DNA of 64,000 nucleotides from assembly GCF_025060755.1 (NCBI RefSeq), contig NZ_JANYUY010000003.1, positions 1 to 64,000 on the forward strand, in the 5' to 3' direction. Below, piece after piece: positions 18,159-26,935 of this stretch (the first letter of the stretch is position 1; each line of letters opens with the position of its first letter). This stretch comes from Paenibacillus doosanensis. GTDB lineage: Bacteria > Bacillota > Bacilli > Paenibacillales > NBRC-103111. The notes under the pieces were generated by a model that saw only the letters and a list, made by a program, of their open reading frames with translations, was not told the origin of the DNA and did not search any database. The translations under genes were made by a program, and so were the position numbers.

Positions 18159-19112
18159 TTGCATACAGAAGAAAGATTGCCCGTCATCAAGAAGCCCAAA
18201 AAACGATCCCGAGGCAGCAAAAGGCTGCTGTTCCTGCTATTTCTTTTTTTCATCACGCTGCTGTGCATTCTATTCTTCCAATCGTCCTTAAGTAAAATAT
18301 CCGAGATTCAGGTCGATGGGCAGGAATTGCTGACGGCCGAAGCGATACAGGGGGCTTCAGGCGTCAATGCGGGCGACCACTTTTTTTCCGTATCTTCCTC
18401 CGCCATCGAGCAGAAGGTTAAGTCGTTGAAAATGGTAGAATCGGTGGAAGCGACGAAGCATTTTCCGGGCGTCATTCACATTCAGGTCAAGGAATATCCG
18501 AGAGTGGCCTATCAATTCGGAGATGCCAACCAGCCCGAGGCGATCCTTGCGGACGGCAGCGTCGTTCCTGTCGGCGGCGACATCAATTTCGTGATGGACA
18601 AGCCCATTTTGACCGGCTGGGGGGCCAGTCCCGAGCTGAAGAACAAGCTGTGCCAGGCGCTCGCCTCGACCTCGCCGTCGGCGCTTACGGATATATCCGA
18701 GATCAAGCCCGATCCTTCGGAATCGTATCCCGACAAGATCAAAATGTATACGAGATCGCAGTTCGAAGTCATTACGACGATCGGATATTTGCCCGAAAAG
18801 CTCAAATACTTGGATACGTATATCGCCGATCTGAAGGAAAACAAGATCAGCACGGGCGTGCTGAAGCTGCTGGAGGCGGACACGCACGCTCCGTTCGACA
18901 CGGATGCGGGCAAAGCGGCCGGAAAAGACGGCAAAGATGCCAAAAGCAGCGCGGGCCAAGACGGCAGGACGGACAAAAAGACAACAACAACACCGACGCC
19001 AACGCCAACGCCGCCGGCTTCAGGCAATAACGCCGATTCGAAAAAAGAGTCCGACAATGCGCCGGCAGGCAAAGACACGAAAACATCTGATAAAGAAACG
19101 GGGCGAAATTGA
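18159..19112 (+). CDS. divIB: Cell division protein DivIB/FtsQ
   Basis: A 317-residue bitopic divisome protein: basic cytoplasmic N-terminus (KKPKKRSRGSKR), a transmembrane helix (about 25-45), a POTRA domain starting at ISEIQVDGQE, a beta domain, and a low-complexity Lys/Asp/Thr/Pro tail of about 70 residues rich in TPTPTP. DivIB/FtsQ binds FtsL and DivIC. TTG at 18159 is chosen because AGGAGGG sits six bases upstream; that site is the 3' flank of a repeat unit and the upstream open frame runs through the repeat. The genes ylxW, ylxX and sbp that follow divIB in Bacillus are absent. Confidence 0.9.
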   Translation: MHTEERLPVIKKPKKRSRGSKRLLFLLFLFFITLLCILFFQSSLSKISEIQVDGQELLTAEAIQGASGVNAGDHFFSVSSSAIEQKVKSLKMVESVEATKHFPGVIHIQVKEYPRVAYQFGDANQPEAILADGSVVPVGGDINFVMDKPILTGWGASPELKNKLCQALASTSPSALTDISEIKPDPSESYPDKIKMYTRSQFEVITTIGYLPEKLKYLDTYIADLKENKISTGVLKLLEADTHAPFDTDAGKAAGKDGKDAKSSAGQDGRTDKKTTTTPTPTPTPPASGNNADSKKESDNAPAGKDTKTSDKETGRN

Positions 19113-19204
19113 TACAAACACACTACTCAATCTTTGGAAATAATGATAGAATTGAGTTTATGGTATATTTGGCTACAAGTTTATTGAAAAAAGTTTGTGA
19201 AAAA

Positions 19205-19233
19205 AGAGGGAAAACCCTAACCGTGTGGAATAA
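19205..19233 (+). promoter_or_regulatory. Predicted sigma-H promoter of ftsAZ
   Basis: AGAGGGAAA at 19205-19213 and GTGGAATAA at 19225-19233 are 11 bp apart. This matches the sigma-H consensus RNAGGAWWW / RNNGAATWW with one mismatch. In Bacillus, ftsAZ has a sigma-H promoter that raises expression at the onset of sporulation. Confidence 0.6.
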
Positions 19234-19296
19234 GTACAGAAGCTTTCTTTTTCATCGAAGCTTATATCTAATACAAGACATAGGAGGTGCCACAGG

Positions 19297-20547
19297 TTGA
19301 GCAGCAATGACATCATTGTTAGTTTGGACATCGGTACATCCAAAGTTCGTGCTATTATTGGGGAAGTCGTTAACGGCGCCATTAATATAATAGGGGTTGG
19401 ATCTGCCGACTCGGAAGGTATTCGCAAGGGAGCCATTGTCGATATCGATCAAACCGTACAGTCGATTCGCAACGCGATAGATCATGCGGAACGAATGGTC
19501 GGTATTCAAATAGCAGAGGTTTACGTTGGAATTTCCGGGAATCATATTGCTTTGCAATCTAGCCATGGCGTAGTAGCCGTTTCCAATGAGGATCGCGAAA
19601 TCGGGGATGAAGATATCGAGCGGGTTATTCAAGCCGCTAAAGTGATACCTTTGGCTCCGGAGAGAGAAATCATTGGCGTGGTACCGAATCAATATTTAGT
19701 GGACGGTTTGGATGAAATTCACGATCCGCGCAGCATGATCGGCGTTCGGCTGGAAGTCGAAGCGACGATTATTACAGGAGCAAAAACGGCAATACATAAC
19801 CTGCTGAGGGTAGTCGAGAAGGCGGGAGTGAAGGTGGGCGGCTTGATCTTGATGTCGCTTGCGGCCGGCCATTTATGTCTGTCCAAAGACGAGAAACAGG
19901 TCGGGACCGTGCTGGTCGATATCGGGGCCGGGCAAACGACGATCGCCGTATTCGAGCAAAATAATCTGGTCGCCACTTCGACGATTCCGATCGGCGGGGA
20001 ATACGTGACGAACGATATTTCCATCGGCCTTCGTACTCAGGTGGACATTGCCGAGAAGATCAAGCTGAAATTTGGATGTGCTGTTATCGAACATGCGGCT
20101 GAAGATCAAGTATTCAAGGTGAATCGGATCGGAAGCAATGTAGATAAGGAATTTTCGCAAGTGGATCTGGCCAATATCGTAGAACCCCGCGTGCAGGAAA
20201 TTTTTCATTTGATTCATCTTGAGGTGCAGCGCCTAGGTTATTCGGGACTTCCGGGAGGATACGTCCTCACGGGTGGAACCGTTTCAATGCCTGGCATGCT
20301 GGCTGTCGCTCAAGCTGAGTTAGCTACATCTGTCAGAATTGCCGTGCCTGATTTCATCGGGGTACGTGACCCGTCTTATACTAGTGGGGTTGGGATTATT
20401 CAATACGCTTCTAAGTACTTGAAATCTGCGAAGCCAATGGGTGCCGTAAGAAAATCCGTTTCCAATCCCAAAAAATCAACCGTTGCCAGCGAGCAGAAGC
20501 CCTCGGCTATGGAACGATTCAAAAATTGGTTGAGCGAGTTTATTTAA
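19297..20547 (+). CDS. ftsA: Cell division protein FtsA
   Basis: A 416-residue actin-fold ATPase that tethers FtsZ filaments to the membrane. The phosphate-1 motif DIGTSKVRAIIGEV is at the N-terminus, the SHS2 domain is in the first third, DIGAGQTT near 208 is phosphate-2, and GGTVSMPGM near 327 is part of the adenosine site. The C-terminus ends in an amphipathic helix (MERFKNWLSEFI), the usual membrane-targeting segment. TTG start with TAGGAGGTG seven bases upstream. A 184-bp leader carries a sigma-H-type promoter. Confidence 0.95.
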   Translation: MSSNDIIVSLDIGTSKVRAIIGEVVNGAINIIGVGSADSEGIRKGAIVDIDQTVQSIRNAIDHAERMVGIQIAEVYVGISGNHIALQSSHGVVAVSNEDREIGDEDIERVIQAAKVIPLAPEREIIGVVPNQYLVDGLDEIHDPRSMIGVRLEVEATIITGAKTAIHNLLRVVEKAGVKVGGLILMSLAAGHLCLSKDEKQVGTVLVDIGAGQTTIAVFEQNNLVATSTIPIGGEYVTNDISIGLRTQVDIAEKIKLKFGCAVIEHAAEDQVFKVNRIGSNVDKEFSQVDLANIVEPRVQEIFHLIHLEVQRLGYSGLPGGYVLTGGTVSMPGMLAVAQAELATSVRIAVPDFIGVRDPSYTSGVGIIQYASKYLKSAKPMGAVRKSVSNPKKSTVASEQKPSAMERFKNWLSEFI

Positions 20548-20593
20548 AGGTGCGCCTGACTTATGAAGCTTAATGAGGGGGAAAATGAAGGCT

Positions 20594-21727
20594 ATGTTTG
20601 AATTTGATATGGACATGGATAGTTTAGCTAAAATAAAAGTAATCGGTGCCGGCGGCGGCGGCAGCAATGCGGTCAACCGAATGATCGACAATGGAGTGAA
20701 GGGCGTAGAGTTTATTACCGTCAATACGGACGCCCAGGCGCTTCACTTGTCCAAATCGGACCAAAAAATGCAAATCGGCGATAAGCTGACCCGCGGATTA
20801 GGGGCGGGCGCGAATCCAGAGGTAGGCAAGAAAGCCGCCGAAGAATCCAGAGAACTGATTTTCAATACGCTTAAGGGCGCGGATATGGTGTTCGTCACTG
20901 CGGGCATGGGCGGCGGGACAGGTTAACTTTCAGCACCAGTGATTACAATGCTGGCACCTCTATGCGGAGCGCTGACGGTCGGCGTCGTAACGAGACCCTT
21001 TACGTTCGAAGGACGGAAGCGCGCGATGCAGGCGGAGCAAGGGATTGCAGCGCTCAAGGAGAAGGTCGATACGCTGATCGTCATTCCGAACGACCGCTTG
21101 CTGGAAATCGTAGATAAGAAAACTCCGATGCTCGAAGCGTTCCGCGTAGCGGATAACGTGCTTCGCCAAGGCGTTCAAGGGATTTCCGACTTGATCGCCG
21201 TTCCCGGTCTCATTAACTTGGACTTTGCCGACGTGAAAACGATCATGACCGAGCGCGGCTCCGCATTGATGGGCATCGGTGTAGCGACAGGCGAGAACAG
21301 AGCGGCGGAAGCCGCCAAGAAGGCGATTCAAAGCCCCCTTCTCGAAACTTCCATCGACGGCGCGCGCGGCGTACTGATGAACATTACGGGAGGAGCGAAT
21401 CTTTCCTTGTATGAGGTGAATGAAGCTGCAGATATCGTGGCGTCCGCTTCGGATTTGGAAGTGAACATGATCTTCGGCGCCGTCATCGACGAGAGATTTA
21501 AAGACGAAATTCAAGTAACGGTTATTGCGACCGGGTTTGAGAACAAGCCGGAAGCGCCGCCTCAATCGCGCAGACCGATGGGCGGAACGACGAGCTCCTC
21601 GGAAACGGCGTCGAGCGAAAGCCGCGTCAATAATCTGCGTCCGTTCGGAGGAGGCCAAACCTCCAACGATCAACTGGACATTCCGACCTTCCTGCGTAAC
21701 CGCGGAAGAAGCAATTTCGATAAATAA
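20594..21727 (+). pseudogene. ftsZ: ftsZ interrupted by an in-frame TAA in the GTP-binding signature
   Basis: FtsZ is the tubulin-like GTPase that forms the division ring. The reading frame is intact in length but has TAA at 20924-20926, right after GMGGGTG, where the conserved tubulin signature should continue as TG. Codons 20924-20962 are abnormal: at least eight of 13 differ from the expected TGTGAAPVIAEIAKE, while both sides are near consensus. Downstream parts are present in the same frame: VGVVTRPF, the T7 loop NLDFADV, and the C-terminal peptide [11 protein letters not shown]. No ribosome site supports a restart at 20939 or 20948. ATG 20594 gives the usual MFEFD start, with ATG 20585 as an alternative. 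As written, only a fragment of about 110 residues would be made. A sequencing error, a real lesion with another ftsZ elsewhere, or recoding are all possible. Confidence 0.85.
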
Positions 21728-21742
21728 GCCGTACGGCCTATA

Positions 21743-21783
21743 AACTCCTTGATCCTGAACCAGCGGATTCAAGGGGTTTTTTC
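21743..21783 (+). terminator. Terminator after ftsZ
   Basis: A stem formed by CTCCTTGATCC and GGATTCAAGGGG with one bulge is followed by TTTTTT. It closes the dcw cluster. Confidence 0.8.
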
Positions 21784-21820
21784 GTTATGGGCGATAATGA
21801 AAATTTTTCATAGTAATGTA

Positions 21821-21849
21821 TTGACATTTATCATGAGAATGATTATCAT
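21821..21849 (+). promoter_or_regulatory. Sigma-A promoter of the flavodoxin gene
   Basis: TTGACA at 21821-21826 and TATCAT at 21844-21849 with a 17-bp spacer. The -10 box lies inside the first Fur box. Confidence 0.8.
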
Positions 21850-21881
21850 TTACATGTATTTGATACTGATAATCATTATCA
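21834..21881 (+). promoter_or_regulatory. Two Fur boxes controlling flavodoxin
   Basis: TGAGAATGATTATCA at 21834-21848 is a 7-1-7 Fur palindrome with one mismatch and covers the -10 box. TGATAATCATTATCA at 21867-21881 is a perfect 7-1-7 palindrome and lies where the transcript should begin. Fur with iron bound would block the promoter, so expression is expected under iron limitation. Confidence 0.88.
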
Positions 21882-21917
21882 TAAAAAGATGAGCTTATAT
21901 TTTCGGGAGGAATGGAC

Positions 21918-22364
21918 ATGTCGAAGATTATTATGGTTTTTGCCAGCATGACGGGAAATACGGAGGATATGGCCGACGCGATCGCCGAGGGCGTGCAAGA
22001 AGCCGGTGCAGAGCTTGACCAGAAAAATGTGATCGATGTCAATGCCGGCGTGCTTGAAGAATATGAAGGCATTTTGCTGGGTGCATATACATGGGGGGAC
22101 GGGGATCTGCCGGACGAGTTTCTCGACTTCTACGAAGAGATGGACGATCTGGATCTGAGCGGCAAGAAGGCCGCCGTATTCGGTTCCTGCGATTCCTCTT
22201 ATTCCGAGTACGGAGCTGCGGTCGATACGCTGATCGCCAAGCTGCAGGAACGCGGAGCCGAAGTCGTGCTGGACGGGCTGAAGGTCGAGCTGTCGCCGTC
22301 GCAGGACGAGAAGGAAACTTGCAAACAGTTCGGAGTCCAATTCGTTGGACATTTGGGATCATAA
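21918..22364 (+). CDS. Short-chain flavodoxin
   Basis: A 148-residue flavodoxin with the FMN-phosphate loop SMTGNTED at residues 10-17, AYTWGDGDLPDEF near 57 and GSCDSSY near 88, which contact the isoalloxazine ring. It is an electron carrier that replaces iron-sulfur ferredoxin when iron is scarce, fitting the two Fur boxes. ATG 21918 has GGGAGG seven bases upstream; the ATG at 21912 is too close to it. It is monocistronic, with its own promoter and terminator. Confidence 0.93.
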   Translation: MSKIIMVFASMTGNTEDMADAIAEGVQEAGAELDQKNVIDVNAGVLEEYEGILLGAYTWGDGDLPDEFLDFYEEMDDLDLSGKKAAVFGSCDSSYSEYGAAVDTLIAKLQERGAEVVLDGLKVELSPSQDEKETCKQFGVQFVGHLGS

Positions 22365-22378
22365 TAAACATTCCGCAT

Positions 22379-22403
22379 GGGGGGCTGAGGCCTCCCTTTT
22401 TTT
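22379..22403 (+). terminator. Terminator after flavodoxin
   Basis: GGGGGGC with GCCTCCC (one G-T pair), loop TGAG, then seven T residues. Confidence 0.88.
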
Positions 22404-22507
22404 CGTTACAGCCTCGCGCGTTGTCGGGCCATTTTCGTCTGCTGCAAAATTCCCGCCGCCGGCGCGCGCATGATATGACAAAAATAGTGACGTCTAATCG
22501 GCAAGTT

Positions 22508-22540
22508 TAGACAGACTTTGGAATAAGCTTACTATATACT
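22508..22540 (+). promoter_or_regulatory. Predicted spoIIG promoter with a long spacer
   Basis: TAGACA at 22508-22513 and TATACT at 22535-22540 are 21 bp apart. The Bacillus spoIIG promoter also has an over-long spacer and needs phosphorylated Spo0A to work with sigma-A. A box-like TGACAAA at 22476 (6 of 7 to the Spo0A consensus TGTCGAA/TGACGAA) lies upstream. Confidence 0.5.
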
Positions 22541-22597
22541 TGTCTCATTCGCTGGAAACTGGCGGCGGGCAACGGCTGCATGCGGGAGGTCGGGAAG

Positions 22598-23518
22598 ATG
22601 ATTGTGTATATCGATATCATTTTCCTCGTGAACCTGCTTATCGACGCGGCGCTGCTGCTTGTCACGGCCAAATCCAGGCGGCTTTCCTTTCGGTGGTGGA
22701 GACTGCTCTTATCCGCTTGCATCGGAGCCGCATACGTTGTATTCCTGTTTTTTCCGCCGCTATCGTTTCTGTATACGTTCGCCGTTAAATTCATCTTATC
22801 TCTGATCATGCTTCTGACAGCGTTCGGATACGGAGGAGTGCAGCACTTTTGGCGGAATGTGGGCGCTTTTTACATTATTAATTTTGTGGCCGCCGGAGCG
22901 GTCGTAGGAGTGCATTATTTCTGGATGTCGTCCGGCGAGGTGATAAACGGCATTTTATTTACGCAATCGGGCGGAGTGGAGCACAGGCTGCAAATCGGGT
23001 TGTTGTTTCTCGCAGCCGTCCTGTGCTTCGCTTTCTGGCTGTACCGTCATGTGCAGCAAACTGCGAAAAAGAAAGAGGAAATGACCGCTTTCTTTGCCCA
23101 AGTAGACGTGCATATCGATCAGTTCGAGTCGAGCTGCACCGGACTTATCGATACGGGCAACCAGCTGTACGACCCTTTGACGAAAACTCCGGTTATGGTT
23201 ATGGAGCTATCGCAATGGGGCGAGAAAATACCCGAGGCTTGGAGGAAGCGGATTGAACGGGCGGAGGTCGATCAGATCGTGACGGCGATCGGCACCGATG
23301 AGTTCGAGTGGCAGGACCGGCTGCGGCTCGTCCCTTACCGCGGAGTGAACCGCAGCACGCAATTTATGCTGGCGATTAAACCGGACCGCGTCGTCATCAC
23401 GCATAATAACCGCCGGATTGAAGCGATGAAGGTGCTGATCGGGTTGGACGGAGGCAAGCTAAGCGCCGATAATGCTTATCAGGCTATCATACATCCTCAT
23501 CTGCTGGAAAGCTCTTAG
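22598..23518 (+). CDS. spoIIGA: Sporulation sigma-E processing peptidase SpoIIGA
   Basis: A 306-residue membrane aspartic protease with five hydrophobic segments in the first half and a cytoplasmic protease domain. IDTGNQLYDP near residue 185 holds the catalytic aspartate. It cleaves the pro-sequence of sigma-E when signalled by SpoIIR from the forespore. ATG 22598 has GGGAGGT seven bases upstream; ATG 22580 lacks a site. It lies directly before sigE, as in all endospore formers with this module. Confidence 0.94.
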   Translation: MIVYIDIIFLVNLLIDAALLLVTAKSRRLSFRWWRLLLSACIGAAYVVFLFFPPLSFLYTFAVKFILSLIMLLTAFGYGGVQHFWRNVGAFYIINFVAAGAVVGVHYFWMSSGEVINGILFTQSGGVEHRLQIGLLFLAAVLCFAFWLYRHVQQTAKKKEEMTAFFAQVDVHIDQFESSCTGLIDTGNQLYDPLTKTPVMVMELSQWGEKIPEAWRKRIERAEVDQIVTAIGTDEFEWQDRLRLVPYRGVNRSTQFMLAIKPDRVVITHNNRRIEAMKVLIGLDGGKLSADNAYQAIIHPHLLESS

Positions 23519-23602
23519 GGCCCGGTCCTGCGACATCTGACAAGCCGATAAAAGGAAATCCGAAGGAAACCAACCGCAATATGCTAAGGAGGAAAAACGA
23601 AC

Positions 23603-24325
23603 ATGCTCTTGAAACTGAAGCTCATTCTGCAAATCTATTATTTCCGTCTTTTGCTGTTTCTCGGGATTAAAGGGGAGGAAATCTATTATATAGGCGGGAG
23701 CGAAGCCCTTCCTCCACCGCTTACACGCGAAGAGGAAGAATACTTGCTGGAGAAGCTTCCTTCAGGAGATGCCGCGATCCGCGCCATGCTCATTGAGCGC
23801 AATTTGCGTCTGGTCGTCTATATCGCGCGCAAGTTCGAAAATACCGGCATTAACATCGAGGATCTCGTATCGATCGGGGCGATCGGATTGATCAAGGCGG
23901 TCAATACGTTCGACCCCGAAAAAAAGATCAAGCTCGCGACCTATGCCTCGCGCTGTATCGAAAACGAGATTTTGATGTATTTGCGCCGCAACAGCAAAAT
24001 TCGTACGGAGGTTTCCTTCGACGAACCGCTCAATATCGATTGGGACGGCAACGAGCTGCTGCTGTCCGACGTGCTCGGGACGGAGAACGATACGATCTAC
24101 CGCAATATCGAGGAGCAGGTAGATCGCAAGCTGCTGCATAAAGCGCTCGACAAGCTGTCCGAGAGAGAGAGGACGATTATGGAGCTGCGTTTCGGGCTGC
24201 AGGACGGGGAAGAGAAGACGCAGAAGGATGTGGCCGACATGCTGGGCATTTCCCAATCGTACATATCCCGGCTGGAGAAGCGCATTATTAAACGGCTGCG
24301 CAAGGAATTCAATAAAATGGTTTAA
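23603..24325 (+). CDS. sigE: RNA polymerase sporulation sigma factor sigma-E (pro-form)
   Basis: A 240-residue sigma-70-family factor that directs early mother-cell transcription. The first ~27 residues form a hydrophobic, basic pro-sequence ([20 protein letters not shown]) removed by SpoIIGA. Region 2 includes [16 protein letters not shown] and [11 protein letters not shown]; region 4 ends with a helix-turn-helix ([17 protein letters not shown]). AAGGAGG precedes the ATG. Confidence 0.97.
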   Translation: MLLKLKLILQIYYFRLLLFLGIKGEEIYYIGGSEALPPPLTREEEEYLLEKLPSGDAAIRAMLIERNLRLVVYIARKFENTGINIEDLVSIGAIGLIKAVNTFDPEKKIKLATYASRCIENEILMYLRRNSKIRTEVSFDEPLNIDWDGNELLLSDVLGTENDTIYRNIEEQVDRKLLHKALDKLSERERTIMELRFGLQDGEEKTQKDVADMLGISQSYISRLEKRIIKRLRKEFNKMV

Positions 24326-24433
24326 ACTGGAAAAAATATTTTTTATGTTTCTTGAAAGCGAATCCGTGCTTGTTCTGATTGGTTTCGCTCTTCTTTACGA
24401 CCCTTCCGGCGACGGAGCAGAGGGAAGGGGGAC

Positions 24434-24463
24434 GCATAAAAACGATGCCTGAGGAGATAATTA
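24434..24463 (+). promoter_or_regulatory. Candidate forespore (sigma-F/G type) promoter of sigG
   Basis: GCATA at 24434-24438 and GGAGATAATT at 24453-24462 resemble the -35 and -10 elements of sigma-F/sigma-G promoters; the 14-bp spacing is slightly short. The position, 34-62 bp before the sigG start, is appropriate. Confidence 0.35.
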
Positions 24464-24495
24464 ACAGTAATGTTTCTCCTTGGGAGGTAATCACG

Positions 24496-25278
24496 GTGAC
24501 CCGAAACAAAGTCGAGATTTGCGGTGTAGATACTGCAAAGCTACCTGTTCTTACCAACGCGGAAATGCGTGAATTATTCGTTCAGCTGCAATCCAATAAT
24601 GAACGAACGGCAAGAGAGAAATTGGTCAACGGCAATTTGCGCTTAGTGCTCAGCGTCATACAGCGCTTCAACAATCGCGGCGAATATGTAGACGATTTGT
24701 TTCAAGTTGGATGTATCGGACTGATGAAGGCGATCGATAACTTTGACTTAAGCCAAAATGTAAAATTTTCTACCTATGCTGTGCCGATGATCATCGGAGA
24801 AATTCGCCGTTACTTGCGCGACAACAATCCGATACGGGTATCCCGCTCGCTGCGCGACATCGCCTACAAGGCGCTGCAGGTTCGCGACAGTCTGACGAAT
24901 CAAAATTCCCGCGAACCGACGATCTATGAAATCTCGGAGGCGCTGAACGTGCCTAAAGAAGATGTCGTATTCGCGCTGGATGCGATTCAGGACCCGGTTT
25001 CTTTGTTCGAGCCGATTTACCACGACGGCGGCGATCCGATCTATGTCATGGATCAAATCAGCGACGACCGGAACAAAGACGTTTCCTGGATCGAAGGCAT
25101 TGCGCTCAGAGAGGCGATGCGGAAGCTGAACGACCGGGAAAAAATGATTTTATCGATGCGCTTTTTCGACGGCAAGACGCAGATGGAAGTGGCGGACGAA
25201 ATCGGCATTTCGCAGGCCCAAGTATCGCGGCTGGAGAAATCGGCCATTTCGCAAATGCAGAAGCATGTGAAAAACTGA
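24496..25278 (+). CDS. sigG: RNA polymerase sporulation sigma factor sigma-G
   Basis: A 260-residue late forespore sigma factor, the same length as in Bacillus. The N-terminus MTRNKVEICGVDTAKLPVL is the family hallmark. Region 2 (NGNLRLVLSVIQRF, GCIGLMKAIDNFD), region 3 and a region 4 helix-turn-helix (DEIGISQAQVSRLEKSA) are complete. GTG 24496 has GGGAGGTAA upstream; an earlier ATG would add 39 unrelated residues. A strong terminator follows. Confidence 0.97.
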   Translation: MTRNKVEICGVDTAKLPVLTNAEMRELFVQLQSNNERTAREKLVNGNLRLVLSVIQRFNNRGEYVDDLFQVGCIGLMKAIDNFDLSQNVKFSTYAVPMIIGEIRRYLRDNNPIRVSRSLRDIAYKALQVRDSLTNQNSREPTIYEISEALNVPKEDVVFALDAIQDPVSLFEPIYHDGGDPIYVMDQISDDRNKDVSWIEGIALREAMRKLNDREKMILSMRFFDGKTQMEVADEIGISQAQVSRLEKSAISQMQKHVKN

Positions 25279-25316
25279 CCGCGGCATATTAAGCTACAGG
25301 CTATTTATAACATGCG

Positions 25317-25354
25317 GACCTGACTCCGTTATCCGGAGCGCAGGTCTTTTTTTT
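25317..25354 (+). terminator. Terminator after sigG
   Basis: A long stem (GACCTG and ACTCCG with CCGGAG and CAGGTC) followed by eight T residues. Confidence 0.9.
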
Positions 25355-25493
25355 GTCGCAGTCGAAAAGAGGAGGCGTTCGGTCAGGCGTTATTTTTGCA
25401 GCGAAATGGACATTTTGCCGGGCGCCCACATATAGTATGTATAGAGGCTGGTATCCCGGTCCATAATCCATGAGAATACGTGGTGGTTGCAGC

Positions 25494-25793
25494 GTGAAAA
25501 TATCAGATTTTCAAACCAAGGACGTAATCAATATAGTGGACGGCAAAAAACTCGGGCAAATTAGCGATTTGGAGCTCGACCTCCGCCAAGGGCGCATCGA
25601 ATCGATCGTAGTGCCGAACAATAGCCGGTTCTTCGGTTTGTTCGGCGGGACAACCGATGTGGTGATTCCATGGAAGAACATCGTTAAGATCGGAATGGAT
25701 GTCGTTTTGGTGAAGCTCGATGATGTCCGCAGCTTCCGGCAGCAGGAGGAAGTGGATACGACGTACGAATACAATCGGCAGTATCGTGGATAG
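25494..25793 (+). CDS. ylmC: YlmC/YmxH-family sporulation protein, PRC-barrel
   Basis: A 99-residue protein with one PRC-barrel-like domain (DFQTKDVINIVDGKKLGQISDLELD). Members are conserved in endospore formers next to sigG or the ylm genes; the biochemical role is not established. GTG 25494 is preferred with GGTGG seven bases upstream; an in-frame ATG at 25470 is possible. After the gene a hairpin (CCGCTCT/AGAGCGG, 25800-25828) with few T residues may be a weak terminator. The 228-bp gap to pgeF holds only this hairpin and an extended -10 box (TGGTATACT, 25963-25971). Confidence 0.82.
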   Translation: MKISDFQTKDVINIVDGKKLGQISDLELDLRQGRIESIVVPNNSRFFGLFGGTTDVVIPWKNIVKIGMDVVLVKLDDVRSFRQQEEVDTTYEYNRQYRG

Positions 25794-26021
25794 CAGCTCC
25801 GCTCTTCCTGCAGCTCGGGCAGAGCGGTTCTTGCGAGCAGGCACACAAGCGGTTTGGCGTCCGCCATCACGTACGGCGCGCTAACGCATGTGTGCTGTTT
25901 GTCGTCTCGGCGGACCGCCCCGGCAAAAGATGAGAAGAAACTGAGGATTGCGGCCTCCTTCATGGTATACTGGATAAGAGAGTGAGAATAAGGAAACCCG
26001 GACGAGGGGAGACAATGAAGC

Positions 26022-26879
26022 ATGGAACCGTTTGTGCTGCAAAAATTGGAGAACGGATGCGAGCTTTTTTTTGTAAAAGGGTGGATGGACCGGTATGCAG
26101 GATTGACGGCCGGGTTTACGTCCCGTCACGGCGGCGTGAGCAGGAGGCAGTTCGGAAGTCTGAATTGCGGACTGCATGTGGCGGACGCTCCCGAAGATGT
26201 CATTCATAACAGAAGGCGGGTAGCCGAAGCGCTGAATATCCGGCTTGAGGATTGCACCTATGCCGAGCAGGTTCACGGCAATGAAGTGCAAGCGGTGACT
26301 CGGGAGCATGCCGGGGCGGGCATCGAATCCAGGGAGCAGGCGATTCAAGCTAAAGACGCTTTTATTACGAATGAAACGGGATTGTTTCTTCATGCGCTGT
26401 TTGCGGACTGCGTGCCTCTGCTGTTTTTTGACCCGGTTCGCAGGGCCGTAGGGCTCGCTCACGCGGGCTGGAAAGGGACGGTGCTGCAGATTGCCCGGAT
26501 GACCGTAGAGGCGATGCGGGAGCGTTACGGGACGCAGCCGGAGGATCTCCTCGCCGCGATCGGTCCGTCGATTCATTCCTGCTGCTACGAGGTAGACGAT
26601 ACCGTCATGGACCGCATTCGCGCGGCGATGAACGAGCTTGGCGTCGGGAATGAGCCTGCGGACGGAGGCGAAGCGATTTACCGAGAGAGAGAAAACCGCA
26701 AGTACAGTTTGAGCTTGCAACAAATGAACCGACAAATTATGATAAAAGCAGGGATTTTGCCGTCTCATATCGAAATGAGTAGTTTATGCACAAGCTGCCG
26801 TACCGATCTGTTCTTCTCTCATAGGAAAGAAGCGGGAATTACGGGCCGGATGGCCGCATGGATAGGCTTCAACGAATAG
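26022..26879 (+). CDS. pgeF: Peptidoglycan editing factor PgeF (YlmD, laccase domain)
   Basis: A 285-residue protein of the DUF152/laccase-domain family. HGGVS near residue 31, ADCVPLLFFD near 127 and LAHAGWKG near 144 supply the Cys/His metal ligands. PgeF homologues in Escherichia coli act as UDP-MurNAc-L-Ser amidases that correct precursor errors; related proteins are reported to oxidise phenols or act on purine nucleosides. Its place between sporulation and division genes suits a wall-editing role. GAGGGGAG precedes ATG 26022. Confidence 0.88.
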   Translation: MEPFVLQKLENGCELFFVKGWMDRYAGLTAGFTSRHGGVSRRQFGSLNCGLHVADAPEDVIHNRRRVAEALNIRLEDCTYAEQVHGNEVQAVTREHAGAGIESREQAIQAKDAFITNETGLFLHALFADCVPLLFFDPVRRAVGLAHAGWKGTVLQIARMTVEAMRERYGTQPEDLLAAIGPSIHSCCYEVDDTVMDRIRAAMNELGVGNEPADGGEAIYRERENRKYSLSLQQMNRQIMIKAGILPSHIEMSSLCTSCRTDLFFSHRKEAGITGRMAAWIGFNE

Positions 26880-26935
26880 CTTCGGGAATCGATGACGGGA
26901 TAAATAGGTTTTTTAATGAAGAGGTGACTTACGTT

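Noticed and set aside
20924-20962. Frameshift as the cause of the ftsZ break
   Set aside because: Both halves are in the same frame and the residue count across the break equals that of normal FtsZ, so it is a substitution block, not an indel.
20939-21727. Independent gene for the C-terminal part of FtsZ
   Set aside because: No ribosome site before GTG 20939 or ATG 20948, and the product would lack the GTP-binding domain.
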